A stretch of 64,000 bases of DNA, taken from positions 67,855,676 through 67,919,675 of the forward strand of contig CM043969.1 in the NCBI GenBank assembly GCA_014529385.2, read 5' to 3'. The position numbers and the translations under genes are program-made. Each line of letters starts with the position of its first letter. Position 1 is the first letter of the stretch. The notes under the pieces were generated by a model, which worked only from the letters and a program-made list of their open reading frames with translations, made no database searches and was not told the origin of the DNA. This document shows, piece by piece, positions 12,959 through 22,188 of this stretch. Source of the stretch: Adiantum capillus-veneris (Eukaryota > Streptophyta > Polypodiopsida > Polypodiales > Pteridaceae).

Positions 12959-13548
12959 CACGCGACACGGAGTGGCCAAATTCTATCCCAAAGAGTAATG
13001 GCCCCAAACCTTGGCGCCTCTTTCGGTATTTCTTTATATTGCATCAACACAGTACAAGTCAGTACTCGAGACTCTGCACCTTCTCCGGAAAGCATGCCAG
13101 AGAATGAGCCCTTAGCACATATTTAAAGGCCCTTGGCCTATGAAAAGCAGTTACAGTGAAAACCCTTCAAAACTCAAAAGCTTCTGGTCCAAAAGCAATG
13201 CCAAAAAGCTACCAGCGTAATTTACGGAAATCCGTAAAGCTTGCCACGTCATCAGCCAACGCAAAGCGGGGGAATCGGTAAAGCCTGCCACGTCATCAGC
13301 CAGCATAATTTTCGAAAATCAGCCACGTGATCAGCAGCTACGCAATTTCTTTTGTGTGTGTGTGTGTGGGTCCTGCTTTATTTCCTTTATGTCACTTGGG
13401 GCCCCATCGGACGGGGTCCCCATAAGTTGGTAGCTTCTTCTTCTGTTACTTGTTCTTCTTAGGGTTTAGGCCCCTCAACCGACATAAAAATAATCCTAAA
13501 TGAATTATTGGATTTATAAGTGCTTTGACACGTCATCAGTTTGTGACA
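12859..13548 (-). repeat. A2 5' LTR
   Basis: It starts TGTCACAAGACGGG on the plus strand and matches 3218-3913. The shared module is at 13013-13032 with one change. An (AG)n tract lies at about 12931-12957. Near 13481 the LTR is interrupted by sequence copied from the flank and from the start of the E LTR, so its last part is present twice (to 13548 and to 13661). Confidence 0.8.
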
Positions 13549-13795
13549 GACGGTCTGTGGTATGAAGCTACTTGTTGCTATATTGGCTTTATCTGACATA
13601 AAAATAATCAGGGCTTTGACACATAATCTTCAAGGCTTTGACACGTCATCAGTTTGTGACAGACGGTCTGTGGTATGAAGCTACTTGTTGCTATATTGGC
13701 TTTATCTGACATAAAAATAATCCTAAATGAATTATTGGATTTATAAGTGAGAGGGTTTTCTCGCTTGGAACACCAGGAAAAATAATTCTAAATGA
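13481..13795. repeat. Complex tandem duplication at the A2/E junction
   Basis: The block AAAAATAATCCTAAATGAAT occurs near 13486 and 13713, with a variant near 13771. The block GTGACAGACGGTCTGTGG plus its GAAGCTACTTGTTGC tail occurs at about 13543 and 13656. Pieces of the A2 LTR end, the host flank and the E LTR start are shuffled together, so the duplication happened after both insertions. Confidence 0.75.
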
Positions 13796-15715
13796 ATTAT
13801 TGGAATTTTAAGTGAGAGGGTTTTTCTCACGGGAGACATCCGAGTACAGAGTATTCCTAGTGCGTCATTCATAGTAATGACGGGAGCACTAAGAACGGGA
13901 ATACCTGTAAGGCCACCAAGAACAAGTACTTCTGATGCGTCACATCGGATGGGTGACAGGGAGCATCGAAAAGAAGTATCCGACCATCCGGGAACGGGCA
14001 TCTCTGCTGCGTCATAGGATGGGTGACATAGAGCATCGTGAAGGAGATTGTACCGTAAGTTTGGTAGGAAAGGACTAGGTGATGGGTATTCCTGATGCGT
14101 CACAAGGTGGGTGACAGGTGCATCGGAAAGGGGATATCCATAGTCAAGAGGAAATTCCGAACTGTGTTGGAATTGTGCACAAGGAAAAGCAAGCACTTGA
14201 ATGAAGATGCGTTCAGAGGAAACTTTGAGGAAAAACAGATGCTTTTTGAGAAAGCAGGATTGCTTTTCGGAAAAGCACATGCTTTCCCGCGAGGAAGTCT
14301 ATGTCTGCATTGAAACTGTGCATGTGATTGCATCCAGGGACGCCTGGGAAGTGTTGTGAAAGCAGTGTTTTTAACTTATAAGGTTTTATTGAGTTTTTGG
14401 GCAGATTCAGACTATTTTTAAAATATGCCAGCCGCCCACTTAATAAGTGAGCAACCATCTGATAAATAAGGTAACATATCAGCCAGCGTTTTCTCTCTCT
14501 CTTTTTCTGGAAGAGCAACGCAGAGGAAAAAAAAAACGACCGTGATCTCTACGGGAGCAGCTATTCATGCCGTGGTCGGGAGATATAAAAGCATCACATA
14601 CCCTCACTCAGAGAAGAGGATCAGTTTTTGCAAGAAGGAGATGCTGCTGCAGAGTTCACCCGCAAAGAAGACGTTTGCCGGTGATGCCCATGACTGTCCC
14701 AAGTGTACCCGATGTCGCCAAGACCCAATGCGCGAGTTCACCCGCAAAGAACACGTTTGCCGTAATGCCCATGACTGTCCCAAGTGTACCCGATGTCGCC
14801 AAGACCCAATGCGCGAGTTCCCTCGCGAAGAAGTGCCTACGGAGCGTGTTTCCATCGCAACAAGCTTCTGTTTTTCTCTGTTTTCAGCCCATAAACGTCA
14901 TAGACAGGGCTGATTTATGAGAAGGAACACACTTCTTTTGTGTGAAGGATTGGAAGAGAGGATTTTCTATGTAGAGATCTCTTCCGGGGAATTGCTTTTC
15001 GAGAACCGAGTTGCGTTTTGAGCGTCGAGACTTTGAAGGTAACGATTTCATGTTATGATCTCTGAGTATTTGATTGCAAGTGTACTTCCTCTTCGTGAGG
15101 GAGTAGGAGCAGAGGAAGACATGAGCCTCTGCAGGAGAAAAGCGCTCTGAGGAACTAGAGCCAGATCAGCCCAAGGGTTTCGTACCCGAGTTTGGGAAGT
15201 AGATCCACGGATCGGAGAGAGGTAGTCTCTCAAGTTGTGATCCGGAAGTTGGGATTCCCAAGTAAGGACTTCGTGTCCGGGAAAGCAGAGTTGTTCTGCA
15301 GGAAGAGGACTCTGGAAACAGAGTTGGAAAAGGGAGTTGCAAGGATGTCATGCCCTGAGTCTGGAAGGTGAGATCTAGAGACGAGAACCTTGGTTCTCAA
15401 GGATTTGGAATAAGGAACGGAAGTTCCTTTCTAATGGGTTTTGCCCTAGGAATCGGAAGCCGAGGCTTCCGAGAACCATCAAGTCTTATTCTAGAACGAA
15501 CGTGGTAATACATTCGGTTCAAGTGCTTGTATAGACTTCTCCTCAGTAATAAAGATACTATTACGAGGGGCGACCAGCCCATTTACTGGTCCCCAGTACT
15601 GTGTCGATCTTCTCACTCTCTATCTCTCTCTCTATATCCTTTGGCTTCAATAATAAGTGATAAATTCTATTTATCCGAATGTATTTTATATTGTTATGCG
15701 TTGCCGTTTGTGACA
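13728..15715 (+). repeat. Element E 5' LTR
   Basis: It starts TGAATTATTGG and ends TTTGTGACA. Four degenerate units of about 70-130 bp built on TGCGTCA-GGATGGGTGACA lie in 13850-14130. TATAAAAG is at 14584-14591. AATAAA at 15548-15553 is embedded in GTAATA-AAGATAC-TATTAC, an inverted repeat, then GAGGGGCGACC begins a second inverted repeat (15567-15594, GGGG..ACCAG / CTGGTCCCC). This resembles the poly(A) module of families A-C. Confidence 0.8.
14654..14817 (+). repeat. Tandem repeat, 2 x 82 bp, in the E LTR
   Basis: The unit begins GTTCACCCGCAAAGAA and ends at CAATGCGCGA. It encodes a repeated CPKCTRC-like string in an open frame of 123 residues, but lies in the R region just after the TATA box. 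The 3' LTR has one unit with a disrupted frame, so it is not called as a gene. Confidence 0.7.
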
Positions 15716-15716
15716 G

Positions 15717-15728
15717 TGGTATCAGAGC
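15717..15728 (+). other. tRNA-iMet primer-binding site of E, first copy
   Basis: TGGTATCAGAGC one base after the LTR end. A 144-bp tandem duplication repeats the LTR end plus this site at 15861-15872. Confidence 0.9.
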
Positions 15729-15860
15729 ATGGTCTCTATCTCTCACTCCCTATCTCTCTCTCTATCTATTTCTCACTATATCCTTTGGCTTCAATAATAA
15801 GTGATAAATTCTATTTATCCGAATGTATTTAATATCGTTATGCGTTGCCGTTTGTGACAG

Positions 15861-15872
15861 TGGTATCAGAGC
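15861..15872 (+). other. tRNA-iMet primer-binding site of E, second copy
   Basis: Identical 12-mer preceded by a second copy of the LTR end (GTTTGTGACAG). Either site could act as primer site; the upstream one abuts the first LTR terminus. Confidence 0.85.
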
Positions 15873-15959
15873 ATGGTCTCCTCTCTTGCTCTGTAAAGGA
15901 GGACGACTCTGGGAAGATACAGGAAGAAGCCATGACAAGCCAAGAGAGAAGTAAGCAGG

Positions 15960-16470
15960 CGGAACCCTAAGCCTTGCAGGAAAAAGCTGGCAGAGTTGGA
16001 AAAAATTTTCTCTTTGCAAGAAGTCGACACAAGACTTGGGATTCTCTGTGAAGGTGACAAGAGCATGATGCTCAAGAACCTAGAGAATCTGAGGAGAGGA
16101 ATGCTCGAGATACTTCAGAACCCAAAAGATATCCATGAACATCAATCCAAACCATAGGCAAGAAATCCCGTCATTTTGGGAAGGATATGAAGAAGGTCTT
16201 TAGACCTCAGAACCCTCCTCAAGTTTGATACTTTTGACGGAAGGGAAGATGTCCCGAAAGCTACCGCTATCATTCGACAGTATGAAGTTGCCTTTGCAAA
16301 CGGCAATTTCTGAGAAGCGTCAAAGGTGAGGCACGTGACCAAACACCTCAAGGGGATTGCATGTACTTGGTGGTATACCAAGGCTCTGCAAGGAACTTAC
16401 AACAAGACTTGGATTCAATTCAAGGCTGAATTTTCCGACAAATTTTTTTCCTGTACGCTTTGAGGAAGGC
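15960..16470 (+). pseudogene. gag remnant of E
   Basis: An open stretch without a clear start (KKLAELEKIFSLQEVDTRLG, charged and probably helical) precedes the gag core FDTFDGREDVPKA, RQYEVAFANGNF, a stop at 16311-16313, then ACTWWYTKALQGTYNKTW. The TWW core and spacing match the other gags here (QWW in C, TWW in B). No zinc knuckle was seen. Broken by stops and frame changes. Confidence 0.7.
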
Positions 16471-18511
16471 ATCTTAGAAGATTGGGATCGGTTTGCCCAA
16501 TAGGAACACGAGTGAGTCAAAGCAAGTAGGTAGCTCCACTCTCGACCCTCTCTAAAGGAGGACAGATGAAGAAATTCAACATAGGAGTTTTGCCTGAATT
16601 TTGTAGACGCATCTGCAAAATACTTTGCAGCAGATGGTAGAGTCAGCAATAAAAGCTGAAAGTGTACACCTTAGTGTACATAGAATCCAATCCCCGTAGT
16701 GGGACAGTTTGGAGTAAGGGAATTCAATCTAACTCCTGAGTTCTTGAATAGAAGACCCTCGAACTTTAAGTGAGAGGGCAAGTTTTCGATCAAAGTTACA
16801 TCTTTGCGGAAATCATAAAGTGCATTGTGCTTGTTTGCTCTTTTGCACGAGGTATGGTTATGTCTAACCGGGACTACTCACTCTCGAGTGTTAATGAGAG
16901 CAGGATCAAATTAAAACATTATTTTCTGAGATGAATTGTTTGCTTAAGTAACCGGAAGGTCAACTATTGATCTGGTATCCGGTAATTCTCGAGCAAATTA
17001 CCTGCTACTGCGGGTAGGAAATTATGAAGGAACCATTCTGAGCTTTCCAGCAAAGAAAAGCTTTCATTAAGCTTTTTAAGCCCACACCCCCTACCCGATA
17101 AGGGAAGATATGGTAGTGCTTTTCGCACAAGTGAATGAACACTCTCTTTACAAGGGAAGGAACAAGCGACAACTACGGCCTGTGCTCGACGAATCCAAGG
17201 ATTGAAATCCTAGATTATTCGATGAGCGGGTTTTGCTCTAAGATCGAGCCAAGGGATCATCAAGTTGAGCGTCTTCGCTCTAAGGATCTTACAAAGGAAA
17301 GGTAATTTCCCAGGCTCACTGAAACTTATGTACACCTTTGGGTACATAGATAACACACGAAGATACAGACCTATGCCAAGGAACTGGACGAGAGTTTGTT
17401 ATACTCTCTTGAGCGCCTTTTTGAGCGCAAGGATATTCCGACATGAGAATCTCTATTTGAGATGTGTTCGATAGAAGGAATTTGAGTTTCTCTACGCAGA
17501 AGAGGTTTTCGGATGGTCATTGATCATTGAGTACGCTATGTGCCTTTACCATTACAGTAGCAACTTTGGTTGCAGTATATGTTTCTCCATGAGCAGGTCA
17601 AGTAGCATTTACACGTTGCTGGAATAAATTCGAACTATTATGTTCGTAAGAATATAGTTCGCCAACCGTTTCAAAATGGTAAGAATTACATACACGAGAA
17701 CATCCCTGAGACTCAAAGAGGGTTCGCTCTATTGTGAACTGGGTTTGAACGTAAGGTTCAGAAAATCTATGGCTAGAATCCTATCTGCCTGAGATTTTGC
17801 AAGTCGTCATTGATGCTCGCAAGGTGAATCATTTTTGATGATTTTGTAAGGAAGAGACGCTAATCGGCATCGGGCAATCACTGCTGGTGGTAATAACTCG
17901 CAGGAGGAAAAGATTGGAAGGAAGTGCCGCCGTGCACAAAGAATCTTCGGATTGGAACCGTCCGCCTACATTGAGCGACGGCCCGGAACAAGAACCTTCT
18001 TTAAGATGATCGCAAACTTTGTTTGTGAAAGAAAGACATCGAGCTTAATGCTCTATGACTTGGGCATTCCCTATCTGGGAGGACACAAGAGGTTTAATAC
18101 CCTCTGGGCTAACAGCGCAGGATTATGCGCAAGGATAAATACCTAGATTGATTTCTAGAAGAAGATTATTCTTCTCGAATTTGAGAAGACGGAATCAAGT
18201 TAACAGAGTCTCGGATAAGGAAACTTTGGATCGGAACAATTGGCCTACCCAAAGCAAACGCCCGGAATAAGAACTTACTTTGGTAAGATATTGTCTACCA
18301 CAGGAAGATTCACATGAGCTTAATGCTCTCGACATGCCCTATGCGAGAGGAAAGAAGAGGTTTAATATCCTCAGGACTAATAACGAAGGTTATGCGCAAG
18401 GACATAGACCTAAATTGATTTTTAGGAGGATTATTTTTCTCGAGATTCAGAAGGTGGAATTGAGTTAAAGATTCTCGGAAAGACGAGTTCTTACATGGCT
18501 CGTAAGTTTGA
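16471..18511 (+). other. E internal region without recognisable pol
   Basis: Two kilobases between gag and the 3' LTR. No DTG/DSG-type protease, YxDD RT, RNase H or integrase words in any frame. Short ORFs (17265-17474, 17952-18146, 18280-18468) are unassigned. The region includes a diverged tandem duplication at 17940-18486. Confidence 0.6.
17940..18486 (+). repeat. Diverged tandem duplication, about 2 x 270 bp
   Basis: Both units share GAGCTTAATGCTCT, GAGGTTTAATA, TATGCGCAAGGA and ATTGATTT-TAG in the same order (unit 1 about 17940-18225, unit 2 about 18226-18486). Similarity is around three quarters by eye. The reading frame is not kept between units, so a coding repeat is unlikely. Confidence 0.65.
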
Positions 18512-18946
18512 TGAATGGTGAAGGATATAAGTGGTGACATAGAGCATCGTGAAGGAGATTGTACCGTAAGTTCAGTAAGAAAGGACTAGGTGATGGGTAT
18601 TCCTAATGCGTCACAAGGTGGGTGATGGGTGCACCGGAAAGGGGATATCCATAGTCAAGAGGAAATTCTGAACTGTATTGGAATTGTGCACAAGGAAAAG
18701 CAAGCGCTTGAATGAAGATGGGTTCAGACGAAACTTTGAGGAAAAACAGATGCTTTTTGAGACAGCGGGATTGCTTTTTGGGAAAGCAAATGCTTTCCCG
18801 CGAGGAACCCTATGTCTGCATTGAAATTGTCCATGTGATTGCATCCAAGGACACCTGGGAAGTGCTGTGAAAGCATTGTTTTTAACTTATAAGGTTTTAT
18901 TGAGTTTTTGGGCAGATTCATACTACTTTTAAAATATGCCGGCCGC
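18512..18946 (+). repeat. Element E 3' LTR, left part
   Basis: It begins TGAATGGTGAAGGATATAAG, a diverged version of the E LTR start, then lacks most of the upstream tandem units and continues GACATAGAGCATCGTG as in the 5' LTR. It is interrupted at the GCCGC target site by element C. Confidence 0.75.
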
Positions 18947-20421
18947 TGTCACCAGCGTGTGACTACTATCTATCCTTTTTGTTGATTTCTTTCTTATTAT
19001 CTATTTACTTTCACTTTTTGGAAACACCCCTCGGGAAATCTAACTGCCCTGCATTGCATAGCTAGTGTGGAACTGTCCAGAGGGAGTCCAGGCCTGAGGG
19101 CAAGAGAGCACTAAAGTTGGACAAGGACTATGGTTAGCCAAGTGGGGTCATTGACTAGCCAAAGTGGAATCCTTTGCTACAGAGGCTACATTTCAGTTCT
19201 GGATGTGGCCGCAGTGTACAAAGAGGGTCGGATGACCTAGAAAGATACAATGGCAGCATCTCCTAAAATTTAGGGAACTGCTATTTTGGGACCTGAAAAT
19301 GTGTTGACGTCATTACCTCCGGAATGACAAGGGGAACATTTTCTTGCTCTGCCGTGAAGTCAACTGGGCAACCGGTTGGGATATTTTTAGACGGCAACCC
19401 CGAAACGGGAAAATGCTTATAAATGTGCCAAGTGGCACCTTCTGGTGCACTTGCCTCATGCAACAAGAAGTGGCGCTGAATTTAGGAGGGGGAGAGCCTC
19501 ATTTTCAGATTTGTCACAGGTTAAGAGCTATGGAGTGCTTGCTTTCCCTCCTATGTACAGTGCGGTGCCAGGAGTGATGCCCTGCACGCTACGCACTGCC
19601 CTCTCTCTCCCCTTTGGCAGCATGTTATGCCCCTGTAGTGGGCTCTTCATTTGACCAATGTACAGTTGTGTGGGTTCATGCGCGATTGCCGAGGCAAGAG
19701 CCTCTTGCACAGGTACTGGATTAGCTAGCGGCTAATCCCCCCGCAGGTACAGGTGAATTCGGAGAGGTTTCACGCCAGAAATCTCGTCCGATTCAAAGGG
19801 CAAGTAGCCCTACAGGTGCGGGAGCTCGAGGACTTGCTACGGATGCGACCGGCACGCGAAACGGAGCCCGAAACAGTGAATTACAGCCTGCTGTGTATTT
19901 TTGCAGGTTTAGGGTTTTGACCCTAAACGGACCCTAATACCCCCAGGAGGTTCGGGGACGCAAGGGGACCACTGTACAGGTGAGCTGGCGCATTTTCAGG
20001 GCTGAAAACAGAGAATTCAGCGTGCTGCAGATTCTCGACAGGTTTTGCAAAGTGCCCGTATGCGTCGGGAAAGTCGGCCAATGCGTGGGAATACTGACCG
20101 TGAAGGGTTCTAGTACAGTGATGCTGCCGAAATCGGGCTGGAACAGTGGAAATTCAGCCGAGTTTGTGCGGGGCAGCTTGTAGGAACCACAGCGTTTATT
20201 CCCTCTTTTGAACAATAAAGAAATACCGAAAGGGGCGCCTAAGTTAGGGGCCAATCTGGTGTCCGTCTACTCATACAGGTGCAATCTAGCAGCCTGTATC
20301 CCTCTCCCCTTTGTTGTGTCTTGAAAGTACAGGTAAAATAGACGACTAATAATGGGTGAAAGCTAAATCAAGGTTTGAAGTAAAGACTACCGCCCTTTTT
20401 GGATTGAATAGGCCGGTTTCA
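18947..20421 (+). repeat. Element C 5' LTR
   Basis: TGTCACCAGC to GGTTTCA. TATAAAT at 19418-19424; AATAAA at 20214-20219 runs straight into the shared module at 20220-20239. ACAGGT occurs six times downstream of the TATA box. The antisense ORF at 19934-20254 is an LTR shadow. Confidence 0.92.
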
Positions 20422-20437
20422 TGGTTCCATCGACGGG
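20422..20437 (+). other. Primer-binding site of C, not initiator Met
   Basis: TGGTTCCATCGACGGG directly follows the LTR. It starts with TGG as required but differs from TGGTATCAGAGC used by families A, B, D, E and G. The implied tRNA 3' end would be CCCGTCGATGGAACCA. A glutamate tRNA with a TCC start is possible but not proven. Confidence 0.75.
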
Positions 20438-20529
20438 ATTAAATCACTTTTTCCCATAGAAGTGAGCCTTGGTCAATTTTGGGCTTGAAGACATAGGGGA
20501 TCATAGACCAGACACAGGGAATTGCAATT

Positions 20530-22182
20530 ATGGCTAACAGACCAGATGATGTGACTGAAGAGGTTTCCTCTTCACAAGGTCAACAGACACATGAAGTGGG
20601 TGAGTCCTCAAGACCACCACAGACAGCTGACGATATATTCAGGACCCAATTGGCTACTGCTATGGCTATGTTCGCACAAGTAATGCAGAATCCGAGGTTT
20701 TTAGCCTTTCTGCAACCTCATGTTCCGTCTCAGCAAGTTGGGTCATTGGATCATATTCAAAAGCCTGTTAAGGCTCGAGCACAGGTGATTCATACCACAC
20801 AGTCAATGGAAACACCTGTACACTTGACGGAGAACATGCAGTCTCCACAACCTATGCCTAAGGTGCAAGAACAGGTGGCTGAGATGCCAGTCTTTCAAGC
20901 TGTACCAGTTCAGCCCGCCACCTTTCAGCAGACTATTGCTGGTTCTAATGGGCAGGAAAGCAACTTACAGGCTATGCAACAGGTCTTCCCACCACCTTTA
21001 GTACACCCTGGCTATTTTGGAGGTGGATCAGTATTCCAGAGCATGGCTGGTCATGCACCTGGAAATCAGTTTTACACGCCAGGAACAGTGTTTGGGGGTG
21101 CTCAAACGATGATGCCTAACCCCATGTACAGTGTCATGGGTATGCAACCAGGGTTTCAGAGCACTCAGGGCCAATTTGGGATGCCACAGGTAAATTTTGG
21201 TATGGCTGGAATTACAAATCAGCAGCCAAATATGGCATTTCCAGGTCAAGTTAATAGCGGCCAAGGAACACAGATGAACCCTAATAGTGTTCCCATGTTT
21301 CAGTCACTTCCATATGACAATTTAACGCCGCTGGAGAGGCCAACTCCGTACAAAGAAGGTGGCAAAGGTGTGTCATTCACGACCTTTACAGGGTTTGATG
21401 ACAGGAAGAAGGCTCTCTCATTCCTCCAGCAGTTTGACAAGGCCTATGCAGGGGGAAACTTTACAGAGGCTTCAAAGGTCCGCAAGGCAGCCTTTTTCTT
21501 GACAGGGAATGCGGGACAATGGTGGACAACTTTATTGCTTCAAGGGCAAGCTCCGTCCACATGGATTTACTTCAAGCAGATTTTTGCAGCAGCATGGTTA
21601 TCTGATGATTTCGAAGCAGATGTCATGACAGAATGGCACCAGCTTAATGCTGCCACTTGCAGAAATCTGGATGATTACAATCGGAAGTTTTGGAAAGCTC
21701 TACTTCCAGTAACTTCCTATAGGTTTGTGCCATTGACAGAACAGATTGAAAAATACTGTTGTGGCCTACCCAAAGGATTGAGAAAATACTGCACGAAGAC
21801 AAAAGTCACTACTTTGACGCAGCTCATTGCGGTAGCAAACACTGGCAATGGTTTGCTCAAGGGAGAAGATTGTGAATTTAACACTGGCGTCAAGGCAGGA
21901 TCAGGCAAGAAAAATTCAGCCAAGAAACACGTTCCCAACGAGGCTCCTAAAGGGACTCAGGAGTCAACCAACGCAGGAAAAGATAAAGCTACGGCTGAAT
22001 CAGAAAAAGGACCAGCAAAGAAATGGAAAAGACGTTTTCCTCACAGGTCAGAAGAGCAAAAGAAGGTCCTGAGGACAGAGAACAAATGCTTTATATGTGA
22101 GCAGCTTGGCCACATTGCTTACAATTGTCCTACAAAGAAAAGGCCAGCTGAATCTGATGACAAGGAAGACAAGAAAGGATAG
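20530..22182 (+). CDS. gag: Gag polyprotein of element C
   Basis: The 550-residue Gag forms the virus-like particle and packages the RNA. Residues about 1-40 are acidic and Ser/Gln-rich. About 90-260 are Met/Gln/Pro-rich and low in complexity. The retrotransposon gag domain runs from about 280 (SFTTFTGFDDRKKALSFL, AYAGGNFTEASK, GNAGQWWTTLL) to about 450. A Lys-rich stretch leads to one zinc knuckle, CFICEQLGHIAYNC, at residues 520-533. The ORF ends in UAG; pol follows in the same frame after two codons, so pol may be made by readthrough or reinitiation. The start is the first ATG after the leader. Confidence 0.93.
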   Translation: MANRPDDVTEEVSSSQGQQTHEVGESSRPPQTADDIFRTQLATAMAMFAQVMQNPRFLAFLQPHVPSQQVGSLDHIQKPVKARAQVIHTTQSMETPVHLTENMQSPQPMPKVQEQVAEMPVFQAVPVQPATFQQTIAGSNGQESNLQAMQQVFPPPLVHPGYFGGGSVFQSMAGHAPGNQFYTPGTVFGGAQTMMPNPMYSVMGMQPGFQSTQGQFGMPQVNFGMAGITNQQPNMAFPGQVNSGQGTQMNPNSVPMFQSLPYDNLTPLERPTPYKEGGKGVSFTTFTGFDDRKKALSFLQQFDKAYAGGNFTEASKVRKAAFFLTGNAGQWWTTLLLQGQAPSTWIYFKQIFAAAWLSDDFEADVMTEWHQLNAATCRNLDDYNRKFWKALLPVTSYRFVPLTEQIEKYCCGLPKGLRKYCTKTKVTTLTQLIAVANTGNGLLKGEDCEFNTGVKAGSGKKNSAKKHVPNEAPKGTQESTNAGKDKATAESEKGPAKKWKRRFPHRSEEQKKVLRTENKCFICEQLGHIAYNCPTKKRPAESDDKEDKKG

Positions 22183-22188
22183 AAGCCC

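Larger units (their letters stand above)
3218..13661 (-). mobile_element. Non-autonomous Ty3/gypsy-type element A2 (gag-protease only)
   Basis: Two family A LTRs (3218-3913 and 12859-13548, the latter extended by a duplication to 13661) in minus orientation with TSD GACGG at 3213-3217 and 13549-13553 (copied at 13662-13666). Reading minus: 5' LTR, initiator-Met PBS, gag, zinc knuckle, protease, then a repeat-rich 3' region. No RT, RNase H or integrase is present. Without the nested chromovirus (5701-11964) the element is about 4.1 kb. It probably depended on proteins from another element (inference). Confidence 0.8.

Noticed and set aside
14542-14913. 123-residue ORF with two CPKCTRC-like repeats
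   Set aside because: Looks like a zinc protein, but it lies in the E LTR just after the TATA box, comes from an 82-bp tandem repeat, and the other LTR copy breaks the frame.
19934-20254. 106-residue antisense ORF, also at 27131-27451
   Set aside because: The same sequence in both LTRs of a young element, so identity is not evidence of selection. It crosses the poly(A) module.
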